This document shows, piece after piece, positions 46,922-56,276 of a stretch of DNA of 64,000 nucleotides (the first letter of the stretch is position 1; each line of letters opens with the position of its first letter). The stretch comes from Evansella caseinilytica (lineage in GTDB: Bacteria; Bacillota; Bacilli; Bacillales; Salisediminibacteriaceae), in contig NZ_FNPI01000001.1 of assembly GCF_900107275.1 (NCBI RefSeq), positions 62,001 through 126,000 on the forward strand. The letters run 5' to 3'. Made by a program: the position numbers and the translations under genes. Under the pieces are notes generated by a model. The model was not told the origin of the DNA. It ran no database searches and saw only the letters and a list, made by a program, of their open reading frames with translations.

Positions 46922-48447
46922 GCTTCTTCGCTGATTAAAATGAAAATCATCTGACGATACTAAATATAAAACGATAAAGATAATAGGTGATTTTCATATG
47001 TCAATAGAAATTAATCAAATGGAAACAGTCTTTCATATACCAGATCCATGGTTCATTAAAAGCTGTCATTTTAACAATGTGAGTAAGCAGTTAGATGTGT
47101 ATATTTACTTTCCAAAGGGAGCATTATTTCCTTGCTCTAACTGTGGAAATCCAGATCAAGAAGTCTATGATATAGCTGATCATCATCGAACATGGCGACA
47201 TTTAAATTTCTTAGAATATCCATGTTACATTCATGCAGATCACCCACGTACGCGATGTAGGAAATGTTCTAAGATTCGACGAGTGAATGTTCCTTGGGCC
47301 GTGAAGCCCCGGACAGGATTTACAACGTTATTTGATGCATGGATTATTGCGTTAGCCAAGGATATGCCAATGAATGCTATCAGTAGAATGGTAAAAGAAC
47401 ACGACACCTTGTTATGGCGAATTCTTCATTACTACGTTGATCATTCCATCGCTACTCAGGATTTATCACATGTAACGAAAATAAGTACAGACGAGACTTC
47501 TTCGAAACGTGGGCATAACTATATAACGATTTTTATGGATCCTGAAAAAGCGAATGTTATCCATGTGACAGAAGGAAAAGATGCCGGTACATGGGCAGCG
47601 TGTAAAAAACATTTAGAAGCCCATGGTGGGAAGGCGGAGAATGTCACAGAACTCTGTATGGATATGTCCCCAGCTTTTATTAAAGGAGCTACTAAAAATT
47701 TCCCGAATGCTGCCATGACTTTTGACAAGTTTCATATCATCCAATCAGCTAATGAAGCTGTAGATTCCGTTCGTAAGCGAGAAAGAAAAAGTAGCTTAGA
47801 ACTTAAAAATACTCGCTATATTTGGTTAAAAAACGAAGAAAATCTAACCGAGAAGAAAAAAGAAACCTTAGAGAAATTAAAAGATTGTGAATTAGATACT
47901 GCAAAAGCTTACCGAATGAGACTCGTTCTTCAACAAATTTATCGTTATCCTGCTTCCATCGCCCCTATGGTAATGAAAGATTGGATTCAATGGGGGTTAC
48001 GTTGCCGTTTAGAACCAATGGTAGAGGTCGCCAAGATGCTTCACAGCCACTATGATGGTGTTGTCCAATGGTTTACCTCCAAACTAAATAATGGATTACT
48101 CGAAGGAATAAACAGTCTTTTCCAAGCAGCTAAACGAAAAGCTCGTGGCTATCGGTCACCTAAGAATATGGTGGCAATTATTTATCTGCTTGCTGGTAAG
48201 TTTGACTTCGCCCTTCGACAATAAAATAAAAAAGAATGAGTAACAGTATGGAGCCATGTTTCGCTCATAACCGAACCCATTCCCTTGTCCATGAATTAGT
48301 TTTTCCATGTCTCTATAGAAATATTCATGTAACAGGTGGCGAATGTTGAGCGAGTAATCGAACTCATTCCCTTGTCCGGTTTTCATAGATTTTGTCACTC
48401 TATTAAACTATATTTATGTGCTAAATCATTGTACTTAGCGAAGAGCC
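46922..48447 (+). mobile_element. ISL3-family insertion sequence with 8-bp target duplication
   Basis: 1526 bp from GCTTCTTCGCTGAT to TTAGCGAAGAGCC. The 8-bp direct repeat AAATAATA flanks it (46914-46921 and 48448-48455). It encodes one full transposase. The right subterminal region has two copies of a GAAC-CATTCCCTTGTCC word about 80 bp apart. It splits the subtilase gene. Confidence 0.95.
46998..48224 (+). CDS. ISL3-family transposase
   Basis: A 408-residue DDE transposase. N-terminal zinc-binding cysteines CSNCG and CRKC, helix-turn-helix region around MPMNAISRMVKEHDTLLWRI, catalytic Asp in STDETSSKRGH, second in LCMDMSPAF and Glu in NNGLLEGINSLFQ. ATG after AGGTGATTTTCAT. Full length and undamaged, so it could mobilise itself and the MITEs at 45336 and 48960, whose ends are similar though not identical. 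Confidence 0.95.
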   Translation: MSIEINQMETVFHIPDPWFIKSCHFNNVSKQLDVYIYFPKGALFPCSNCGNPDQEVYDIADHHRTWRHLNFLEYPCYIHADHPRTRCRKCSKIRRVNVPWAVKPRTGFTTLFDAWIIALAKDMPMNAISRMVKEHDTLLWRILHYYVDHSIATQDLSHVTKISTDETSSKRGHNYITIFMDPEKANVIHVTEGKDAGTWAACKKHLEAHGGKAENVTELCMDMSPAFIKGATKNFPNAAMTFDKFHIIQSANEAVDSVRKRERKSSLELKNTRYIWLKNEENLTEKKKETLEKLKDCELDTAKAYRMRLVLQQIYRYPASIAPMVMKDWIQWGLRCRLEPMVEVAKMLHSHYDGVVQWFTSKLNNGLLEGINSLFQAAKRKARGYRSPKNMVAIIYLLAGKFDFALRQ

Positions 48448-48959
48448 AAATAATATTACTGTAGTAGCTTCTACAGGTGACTATGGTAATAAAGATTCAC
48501 TTTTTCCGGCAAATATGGATGGGGTAGTTTCTGTACAAGCTAAAAATAAGAATGGCTCTCTTTGGGAGTACTCGAATTCCTCTAAAAATGATATTGCTGC
48601 ATTTCCGGGAGTAGAAATAGATAGTTTAACACTAGAAAATGAAAAAGTTAAAATGAATGGAACTTCTCAAGCTACAGCAATAGCAAGTGGATATATTGCT
48701 TTACTTAGAGATTTTTATCAGAAAAATAACATTCATTTTGATAATGAAAAAATCATTAAAGATTTAAAAGCATTAGAATCAACGCAAAATAATAATGTTG
48801 ATTATATGAAACTGTTCGAGAAATAGCAAGTGAAAAGACAAAGATATTGAAGGGTAGATTACGCTTTAACCGCTGCGCAAATAGTTGAATATCAGAAATT
48901 CTCTATAATTATTCGAACCTATTCCTCTATTAGTAAGGAGCGAGCTACAAAAACAAAGT

Positions 48960-49165
48960 GCTTCCTCGCTAAATCATGTGGAAAGGAAGAATAGACTTGG
49001 AGATTTTATATGGAGTGGCGGGCATGATCGCATGAATAGCGAAAGCCAATATCCCATGATACTGGTGGCTTGGCTAGTGTGTCATGCCCGCAGAGGCTCC
49101 ATGTCAAATCGACTACGTTGTTTCTATAATTTTTTCTCTATTCTCATACCAAATAGCGAAGAGCC
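48960..49165 (+). mobile_element. ISL3-type MITE (copy 2) with 8-bp target duplication
   Basis: 206 bp, nearly identical to 45336-45538 and in the same orientation. The 8-bp direct repeat AACAAAGT flanks it (48952-48959 and 49166-49173). Since the two MITEs have different target duplications they inserted independently; they bracket the three-gene cassette. No gene is seen in 48827-48951 or 49174-49527. Confidence 0.9.
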
Positions 49166-49527
49166 AACAAAGTGTACCTTTGTAAAGCATTTTTGAAGAG
49201 ATGGTCTCTGCATTGTACAAAGGCGTCTTTTTTTAGTTTCACGGATACCCAAATTGGTTGTAACAAGTCATATACTCTTTCAGTTTCATTTAAATATGGT
49301 ATGACGTATGCCCCGTTGATTGCTCAATGCTGCCGGCCAGTTGTATAGTAGAAGGGGATGTTCTAATGGGAGAACGAGAGGCAGTCAGGTCGAGGTGCGG
49401 CAGACGAGAGCAGCAGCCAGAGCAAACCGTACGTGAACTGTGGATTGATTGCGGAACGATAGCTTCGCAGGTATTTTCCCGGCCTTTTAAATATCCTCTG
49501 AAATATGGTGATAGGGGTGGGGGAACG

Positions 49528-51192
49528 ATGACGCTGTTCAATAAAAAAAGGTTCAGACTAAACAAACCACCAGCCTGTCGCTTTACGTTGTTAAGCAAAA
49601 TGATTGTTTTAATCTGCTCCTTGATTATTTTCATGTTGGTTTTTTTTGGGTTGTATACGAACGCGAAATACTCGGAAACCTTAGTGGAGCAAATTGGCAT
49701 GCGGGCGCTTAACGTGTCGCAGTCTGTATCGGAAATTCCGGAAATCAGAGAAGCGTTTTTTACGGAGAACCCTGCGGAAAGGATTCAGCCGTTGGCGGAA
49801 GCAATACGAATAAAAACAGGGGCAGAATTCATCGTCGTTGGCAATAAAGAAGGAATACGGTATTCCCATCCGCTTGAAGAGCGCCTTGGAGAACCAATGA
49901 TGGGTGACGATAACGAACGCGCTTTGTTATTCGGAGAATCATATATTTCCGAAGCAACGGGTTCGCTTGGCCCTTCCATTCGAGGGAAAGCACCTGTTTT
50001 TTCCAATGAAGGAGAAATTATCGGAATCGTTTCTGTAGGATTTTTAATTGATGATGTCGCCACAACCATTGGCAATTATGTCGCTGATACCTGGTACTGG
50101 ATTATCATCTGTGTTTTGCTGGGAGTGATTGGTGCAACCTTCATCTCACTTCACGTAAAAAATTCAATATTTGGTCTTGAACCTGACGAGATCGGCCGGC
50201 TTTTTCAGGAAAGAGAAGCGATTTTGCAATCACTCCATGAAGCGATGATTGCAGTTGATCGTGAAGGCTCTGTTACAATGTTGAATCAGGCGGCCGAAAA
50301 TGTTGTCAGGACGGCAGATCGAAAAGTTACCGGTAAACATATCAACGAGTTAATAGCCAATACGCAACTTATCGAAGTACTTGAAACTGGAAAAACACGG
50401 TTTAATCAGGAGTTGCGGATAGATAAACAGTGCTTTATCGTCAATTATGTCCCTGTTTATAACAATCACAAGCTAATAGGCGCTGTAGCAACCTTCCATA
50501 ATCGGACAGAAATCGAGCTGCTTGCGGAAGAGTTGTCCAAGATAAAACAATACTCTGAAGCGCTGCGTGCCCAAACACACGAATTCTCAAATAAATTGAA
50601 TACCGTTTCCGGTTTATTGCAATTAGAGCAGACCCAGGAAGCGATTGAGTTCATAACGAAAGAAAGTAAAAAACAACAAGAATGGATTCACTTTTTCATT
50701 CACCGTGTGAAAGACGCCTATGTCAGTGCCGTATTGTTGGGGAAGCTAAACCGTGCGCATGAACTTGGAATCAAAATGACGATTCACTCTGACAGTGAGC
50801 TCACTACGCCACTTACAGAAAATCAACGGGAAGGGTTGGTAACGATAATCGGCAATTTATTGGAGAATGCCTGTGATGCCGTGCAAGAGTCCAATCGTAA
50901 GCGGCAAATATCAATTTTTTTTACAGACATTGGGGAGGAAATCCTTTTTGAAGTGGAAGATAGCGGCCCGGGTATTTCAGAAGATGACGCAGAAGAAGTT
51001 TTCACCAACGGGTTTACTACAAAAAACGGCGCGCACAGGGGATTAGGCTTAGCCTTGGTTCGGCAGCTTTCTGAAGATCTGGGAGGAAATATCGCACTGG
51101 AAACAGGGGAATTAGGTGGTGCTTGTTTTGTTTTATCGATTCCAAAAGTAAAACGACTGGAGGGGGATCGCCATGGCCAGCATGTGCTATAA
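49528..51192 (+). CDS. Sensor histidine kinase (CitS/DctS/DcuS type)
   Basis: A 554-residue membrane sensor. Two membrane helices (VLICSLIIFMLVFFGLY near residue 30, WYWIIICVLLGVIGATFI near 195) frame an extracellular Cache-type carboxylate sensor (KTGAEFIVVGNKEGIRYSHP). A PAS domain follows (EAMIAVDREGSVTMLNQAAE), then the His box SEALRAQTHEFSNKLN and the ATPase with NLLENACDAV and DSGPGI. ATG 49528 follows GGGTGGGGGAACG. It overlaps the regulator gene by 20 bp. Likely ligand: citrate or another di/tricarboxylate. Confidence 0.9.
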   Translation: MTLFNKKRFRLNKPPACRFTLLSKMIVLICSLIIFMLVFFGLYTNAKYSETLVEQIGMRALNVSQSVSEIPEIREAFFTENPAERIQPLAEAIRIKTGAEFIVVGNKEGIRYSHPLEERLGEPMMGDDNERALLFGESYISEATGSLGPSIRGKAPVFSNEGEIIGIVSVGFLIDDVATTIGNYVADTWYWIIICVLLGVIGATFISLHVKNSIFGLEPDEIGRLFQEREAILQSLHEAMIAVDREGSVTMLNQAAENVVRTADRKVTGKHINELIANTQLIEVLETGKTRFNQELRIDKQCFIVNYVPVYNNHKLIGAVATFHNRTEIELLAEELSKIKQYSEALRAQTHEFSNKLNTVSGLLQLEQTQEAIEFITKESKKQQEWIHFFIHRVKDAYVSAVLLGKLNRAHELGIKMTIHSDSELTTPLTENQREGLVTIIGNLLENACDAVQESNRKRQISIFFTDIGEEILFEVEDSGPGISEDDAEEVFTNGFTTKNGAHRGLGLALVRQLSEDLGGNIALETGELGGACFVLSIPKVKRLEGDRHGQHVL

Positions 51193-51871
51193 TGTGTTAA
51201 TTGTGGAGGATGATTTTCGGATAGCCAATATCAATAAACAGTTTGTAGAAAAGGTGAACGGCTTTCAAGTCGTCGGCATGACGAACTCCGGTGCAGAAAC
51301 GCTTCGCTTTCTGGAAAAAGCGGACTTCCCGCTCGACCTGATTTTGCTGGATGTATATATCCCCGATGTGAACGGCTTGGAATTAATGTGGGATATTCGA
51401 AAAAGCTATCACGATATGGACATTGTGATGATCACAGCTGCACAGGAAATGGAAACGATTGAACAGACCTTTCGCGGCGGAATCTTCGATTATATTATCA
51501 AGCCGGTAGATTTCAAACGGCTGAAGCAAACATTGGAACGCTATGTGGAAAAACGGAAACGGCTTGACAATAAACAAAAAATGACGCAGGAAGAGCTCGA
51601 TACGTTAAGAGGGATATCGGCAACGCCCGGGAAAACGCCGGATGTCCCCCTGCCGAAGGGGATTGACCAGTTGACACTGGAAAGAGTAATCTCGGCAGTT
51701 GAGGAACGAGGCAAGGATGGATTCACCGCTGCGGAGGTAGGAAAGCAAATCGGGGCAAGCCGTTCGACGGCCAGGCGTTACCTGGAGTATTTAGTTTCCA
51801 CAAAGCGAGTAAAAGCAGAGCTGATTTATGGGGACGTGGGCAGACCCGAACGCCGTTATGTTGCTATGTAA
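51173..51871 (+). CDS. Response regulator (CitT/DctR type)
   Basis: A 232-residue regulator: receiver domain with LIVEDDFRIANINKQF and phospho-acceptor in ILLDVYIPDVNGLEL, then a C-terminal HTH of the CitT type (KDGFTAAEVGKQIGASRSTA). AGGGGGATCGCC precedes the ATG. Partner of the upstream kinase. The likely target is the convergent CitMHS transporter gene. Confidence 0.92.
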   Translation: MASMCYNVLIVEDDFRIANINKQFVEKVNGFQVVGMTNSGAETLRFLEKADFPLDLILLDVYIPDVNGLELMWDIRKSYHDMDIVMITAAQEMETIEQTFRGGIFDYIIKPVDFKRLKQTLERYVEKRKRLDNKQKMTQEELDTLRGISATPGKTPDVPLPKGIDQLTLERVISAVEERGKDGFTAAEVGKQIGASRSTARRYLEYLVSTKRVKAELIYGDVGRPERRYVAM

Positions 51872-51907
51872 GCGCTGAATATTTTTTCGCAACAGGTAAT
51901 AAGTTCT

Positions 51908-51935
51908 TTGGGAACCGGTATATACCGATCCCCCA
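51908..51935. terminator. Hairpin between citT-like gene and transporter
   Basis: GGGAACCGGTA ... TACCGATCCC (about 51913-51935) is a near-perfect inverted repeat in the 72-bp gap of the convergent genes, with CTGTTTTTAT after it. Confidence 0.6.
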
Positions 51936-51943
51936 GGCTGTTT

Positions 51944-53272
51944 TTATATCGTAATTATTCCGATGAGAATCGCTGTAACCATCAATACAAGGCTAAATCC
52001 CCATACGGTTAAGAAGGAGTAGCGGATGTGCTTACCCATTTCACCCCCGGCTAAACCGAGAGCTAGCCAGAGTGCTGGTGAAAACGGACTAATAAACGTA
52101 CCAATAATATTTCCGATGATCATCGCGTAAGCTGCAGAGTGTGAATCAACACCAAAGCTCGTAACAACTTGTTCTGCTACCGGCAGTAGGGCAAAGTAGT
52201 AAGCATCTGTATTTAGGAGTAATTCAAGTGGAACTCCAAACGCGCCAATAATAAGGTGCAAATACGGAACAATGAACGCCGGCAGGATCGTTATCATATC
52301 CACCGCTATCGAATCCAGCATTTCCGTCCCGCTCAATATGCCAAGAAACGATCCGGCCGCCAAAATAATACTTGCCATCAGAAGGGCGTTCGGAGCATGT
52401 GCTTTTATTCGTTCCATTTGGTCATTAACGTTGGGATAGTTGAGCAGCAATGCGATGCTTAACGCAATCATGAAGACAAAGCCTGCGGGAATAATTCCCC
52501 ATACTAACATCCCGATCATTCCGAAAGTCAATAGGAAGTTTACCCACAGCAGTTTTGGACGGGCTAATGAAAGATCCTTTGCTTGTTGCGGCGGCTCTGC
52601 CGCGTCGATCTGTGTCACCGCAGCTTCCAAATCGGCACCTTCTATTTCCTTTTGTTTTAAAACACGCCGCTTTTCCCGGAAACCTAAAATGACAGCAACT
52701 CCAATCAATAAGACGAGAGCAATGATCTGTAATGGAATTAATGGTCTCCACAATGCCGTCGGATCCATTCCAAGGACAGCAGCGGTTCGACCGAGCGGCC
52801 CGGCCCACGGGAGCATATTTAAAATACTGGCACTTGTCCCTACTAACAGCAGGAGAAGGTACGGGCTCATTTTTAACCGTTTATACAATGGCAGCAGTGC
52901 CGGAATGGTGATGAGAAAAGTAGATGCTCCGGAACCGTCTAAATGGGCAATGGCGGCAATGATAACGGTTGCCACCGCGATTGCAACGATATTTCCTTTA
53001 GAAATGGCAATCATTTTGTTAATCAGCGGATTAAACAGGCCTGCATCCTGCATGACGCCAAAAAAGAGAATCGAAAAAATAAACATTATCACAACATTGA
53101 TGACACTCTCGATTCCTTCGCTGAAAAAGCTGCCAATCTCTGTCATGCTAAAGCCGGCAAGCAGCGCACCCAACACTGGTATAAGGACAAGGCCAATGAT
53201 GGGCGATAGTTTCCCTTTCAATAGTAAGATGACAATCGTTAAAATCGTTGCAAGTCCAATCAAACTAAGCAT
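51944..53272 (-). CDS. CitMHS family metal-citrate:H+ symporter
   Basis: A 442-residue transporter with about a dozen segments and family blocks AHLDGSGASTFLITIPALLP and NTDAYYFALLPVAEQ plus ANTFISPFSPALWLALGLAG-like ending. A longer frame exists, but ATG 53272 lies after AAAGGAAG and matches family length. It imports citrate bound to Mg or Ca. It converges on the sensor-regulator pair and has a cre box upstream, so induction by citrate and repression by glucose are expected, as for citM in B. subtilis. Confidence 0.93.
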   Translation of the reverse strand: MLSLIGLATILTIVILLLKGKLSPIIGLVLIPVLGALLAGFSMTEIGSFFSEGIESVINVVIMFIFSILFFGVMQDAGLFNPLINKMIAISKGNIVAIAVATVIIAAIAHLDGSGASTFLITIPALLPLYKRLKMSPYLLLLLVGTSASILNMLPWAGPLGRTAAVLGMDPTALWRPLIPLQIIALVLLIGVAVILGFREKRRVLKQKEIEGADLEAAVTQIDAAEPPQQAKDLSLARPKLLWVNFLLTFGMIGMLVWGIIPAGFVFMIALSIALLLNYPNVNDQMERIKAHAPNALLMASIILAAGSFLGILSGTEMLDSIAVDMITILPAFIVPYLHLIIGAFGVPLELLLNTDAYYFALLPVAEQVVTSFGVDSHSAAYAMIIGNIIGTFISPFSPALWLALGLAGGEMGKHIRYSFLTVWGFSLVLMVTAILIGIITI

Positions 53273-53320
53273 AAACGAATTCTTCCTTTCCTGAAAAAGT
53301 GTTAGAAAATCCCACATCAA

Positions 53321-53334
53321 GTAAAGCGCTTTCA
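53321..53334 (-). promoter_or_regulatory. cre-like CcpA operator upstream of the citrate transporter
   Basis: GTAAAGCGCTTTCA (plus strand) matches 12 of 14 cre positions and contains the symmetric core AAAGCGCTTT. It lies 49 bp upstream of the transporter start. Confidence 0.65.
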
Positions 53335-53697
53335 TTTTCGGTGATAAAATTACAATTTTCAGAAATGTTAGTTTAATCAAAATACCATAAAAGAAAATAG
53401 CGAAACAGATTGTGGAAATAAAATAAATATTGTTTAATAAGTTCATTTTGTTCATATTGTTCATCAAGCTGTGAACGACAGAAATCCGTTTTGGATGGGA
53501 TGAGAGAGGTGGATGTGTGGAAGCGTATATGTTTTGGACGCGTGTATTGTATTTGCTTAATGCCGCCAAATAGGTACTTTTCCCCAATAAATGAAGAAAG
53601 TGGCAGGAGATGCTGAATGCCGGCAGTTGGTGCAGAGGCTAGAGGCTTGCAGGGATAGGCTATCCGGTTAGTTGGACAAGCAAAAATAAAAAGCACT
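53335..53697. other. Non-coding stretch
   Basis: No gene supported. It would hold the transporter promoter and the CitT-type binding region; ATTTTGTTCATATTGTTCAT at about 53444-53463 contains a direct repeat (TTGTTCAT twice) that could be a response regulator site. Confidence 0.4.
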
Positions 53698-54342
53698 CTA
53701 TATTGAATGCTTTTTATCTTTTTCCTTTTTATGTGATCTTCTGGAGTGTGATAATATGCGGTCCAAGCCTTTTTCAGTAATTGGCATAAAGCAATGAAGT
53801 ATCAGGCCCGCTAAACAAACGGTTAGTATAGTTCCGACGCCAATCGGTCCATTTAACATCATCGCCATTATCAAGAAAACGAGGTAAATCAATGTTCTCG
53901 AAAAAAATATATTTGTTCTTGTTATTTCTTTTATGATGAATGTGAGGCGATCGATTGGAATCGGGGCGAAATTTGTATATAAATACGTTGCAGTTCCTAA
54001 TCCGATAACTACTAGACCGACGCCAAAAAAAATAACTTTGCTGTACCATTGTTCAAGTGGTCCAAAACATTGCAATAAAAAAAGCCACATATCAATGCCA
54101 ATACCCGTTATCAATGCTGTTAACATTCCCAACACTTCCGGTGTTTGTCTTTTTAATAAGGAATTACAACATATCAATAGGAAAGCGATGATTACTTCCC
54201 AGCTTCCCACAGTAAGCCCCACATTTCGTGACAACCCAACCAACAGCGCGTCAAAAGGTGAAGTTCCAAGGTCTGATTGGATCGTGAACGATATACCAAG
54301 GGTTAATATTAAAATTCCTAATACAAAAATAATATATTTCAC
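53698..54342 (-). CDS. YczE/YitT-like membrane protein
   Basis: A 214-residue protein with five to six membrane helices of the YczE type (SDLGTSPFDALLVGLSRNVG, GIGIDMWLF). Function of the family is unclear; B. subtilis YczE supports antibiotic production. The start is taken as GTG 54342, 9 bases after AAAAAGG; TTG 54351 touches the site and an upstream ATG extension is not credible. It is divergent from the MarR gene and shares its two operators. Confidence 0.82.
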   Translation of the reverse strand: MKYIIFVLGILILTLGISFTIQSDLGTSPFDALLVGLSRNVGLTVGSWEVIIAFLLICCNSLLKRQTPEVLGMLTALITGIGIDMWLFLLQCFGPLEQWYSKVIFFGVGLVVIGLGTATYLYTNFAPIPIDRLTFIIKEITRTNIFFSRTLIYLVFLIMAMMLNGPIGVGTILTVCLAGLILHCFMPITEKGLDRILSHSRRSHKKEKDKKHSI

Positions 54343-54366
54343 TTCACTCAACCTTTTTATTTTTTT

Positions 54367-54433
54367 ATTGTTGCAAGTGCAACAATAGTGAGTTATATTT
54401 AATGTATGCCATTTATATTGCATTTGCAATATA
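54367..54433. promoter_or_regulatory. Two MarR-type operators in the divergent region
   Basis: ATTGTTGCAAGTGCAACAAT (54367-54386) and TATATTGCATTTGCAATATA (54414-54433) are both perfect 20-bp palindromes with 9-bp arms and the core TTGCA-NN-TGCAA. They are 47 bp apart. One flanks each divergent gene, so the MarR protein likely controls both yczE-like and marR-paiA-paiB units. Confidence 0.85.
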
Positions 54434-54454
54434 AAATATGGGCGCGGGGAGTTA

Positions 54455-55454
<1,000 letters not shown>

Positions 55455-55476
55455 CTTTTTTAAAAGGAGGATGAGG

Positions 55477-56091
55477 ATGTATATCCCAAAATATTTTAAG
55501 ATCACAGATGAAACAAAGATTTACGACATGATCAAGGAACATAGTTTTGCCACTCTTTTTTCCCAACACAATGGAATGCCGTTCGCCACTCATTTACCGC
55601 TGATTTTGAACAAGGAGAACACATACTTATATGGACATTTTGCTCGTGCAAATCCTCAATGGAAAGATATACAAAATCAAACCGTTCTAGCCATTTTCCA
55701 TGGTCCGCATTGCTATATCTCCCCATCCTGGTATGAGACGAAAAAAGCAGTCCCGACATGGAATTACGTGACTGTTCATGTTTATGGAGAAGTCGAGCTT
55801 TTAGAGGACGAGCATGAGTTAATGGATTCCTTACATGAAATGGTATTGAAATATGAGGCGCCTGACAGTTCATACAGATTACAGGATGCAGATGCGGAGT
55901 TTCTTGCTGATATGAACAAAGGAGTTCAAGGCTTTAAACTAAAAATCAATAAGATGGAAGGAAAAGCTAAGCTAAGTCAAAACCATTCAATACAGCGCCA
56001 AGAGCTAGTTATTGATCAGCTGGAACAAATTTCAAATGCCGATGAGCAACAGATTTCCTCTTTAATGAGAGCAAATTTAAAAAATTATTAA
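55477..56091 (+). CDS. paiB: PaiB, FMN-binding negative regulator
   Basis: A 204-residue PaiB/FMN-binding split-barrel protein: [20 protein letters not shown] at the N-terminus, [10 protein letters not shown] and [13 protein letters not shown] in the core. AAAAGGAGG gives ATG 55477 (ATG 55471 is inside the site), matching the MYIPKYF start of B. subtilis PaiB. Same operon as paiA. A 44-bp hairpin follows at once. Confidence 0.95.
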   Translation: MYIPKYFKITDETKIYDMIKEHSFATLFSQHNGMPFATHLPLILNKENTYLYGHFARANPQWKDIQNQTVLAIFHGPHCYISPSWYETKKAVPTWNYVTVHVYGEVELLEDEHELMDSLHEMVLKYEAPDSSYRLQDADAEFLADMNKGVQGFKLKINKMEGKAKLSQNHSIQRQELVIDQLEQISNADEQQISSLMRANLKNY

Positions 56092-56092
56092 A

Positions 56093-56136
56093 GTGTTTGT
56101 ACAAAAAGATAAAAACCGATCTTTTTGTACAAACAC
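56093..56136. repeat. 44-bp hairpin element, solo copy after paiB
   Basis: Arms GTGTTTGTAC and GTACAAACAC with inner AAAAAGAT / ATCTTTTT, total 44 bp. Here the T to A change in the left arm is matched by A to T in the right arm. It probably serves as the paiB terminator. No other gene before 56277. Confidence 0.85.
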
Positions 56137-56276
56137 TTTAGGTTGCGGAACCCTAGAAAACATTTCATATTTATAATTAATTGTAATTATACACACATCA
56201 CATACAAATTCAAGACAAAATTGTGGCGGTGGATTAAATTGGGAAGATCATACTAAGTTTAGTATTTTTATCAGCT

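Larger units (their letters stand above)
46420..48826 (+). pseudogene. Lipoprotein subtilisin-like protease, interrupted by ISL3
   Basis: The N-terminal part (46420-46921) starts with TTG 5 bases after AGGAGG, has a lipoprotein signal ending FSGC, the catalytic Asp in AFIDTGIS and the catalytic His in DNHGHGTQI. The C-terminal part (48456-48826) has the Ser in MNGTSQATAIASGYIALL. Removing the ISL3 element and one copy of the 8-bp duplication joins AIKNN to ITVVASTGDYGNKDS in frame, giving a complete S8 protease of about 290 residues. It thus was intact until the insertion. Its place after the secreted protein suggests pro-peptide processing. Confidence 0.9.

Noticed and set aside
49327-49527. 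An N-terminal extension of the histidine kinase
   Set aside because: The extension lacks a hydrophobic or family-like segment; GGGTGGGGGA before ATG 49528 sets the start.
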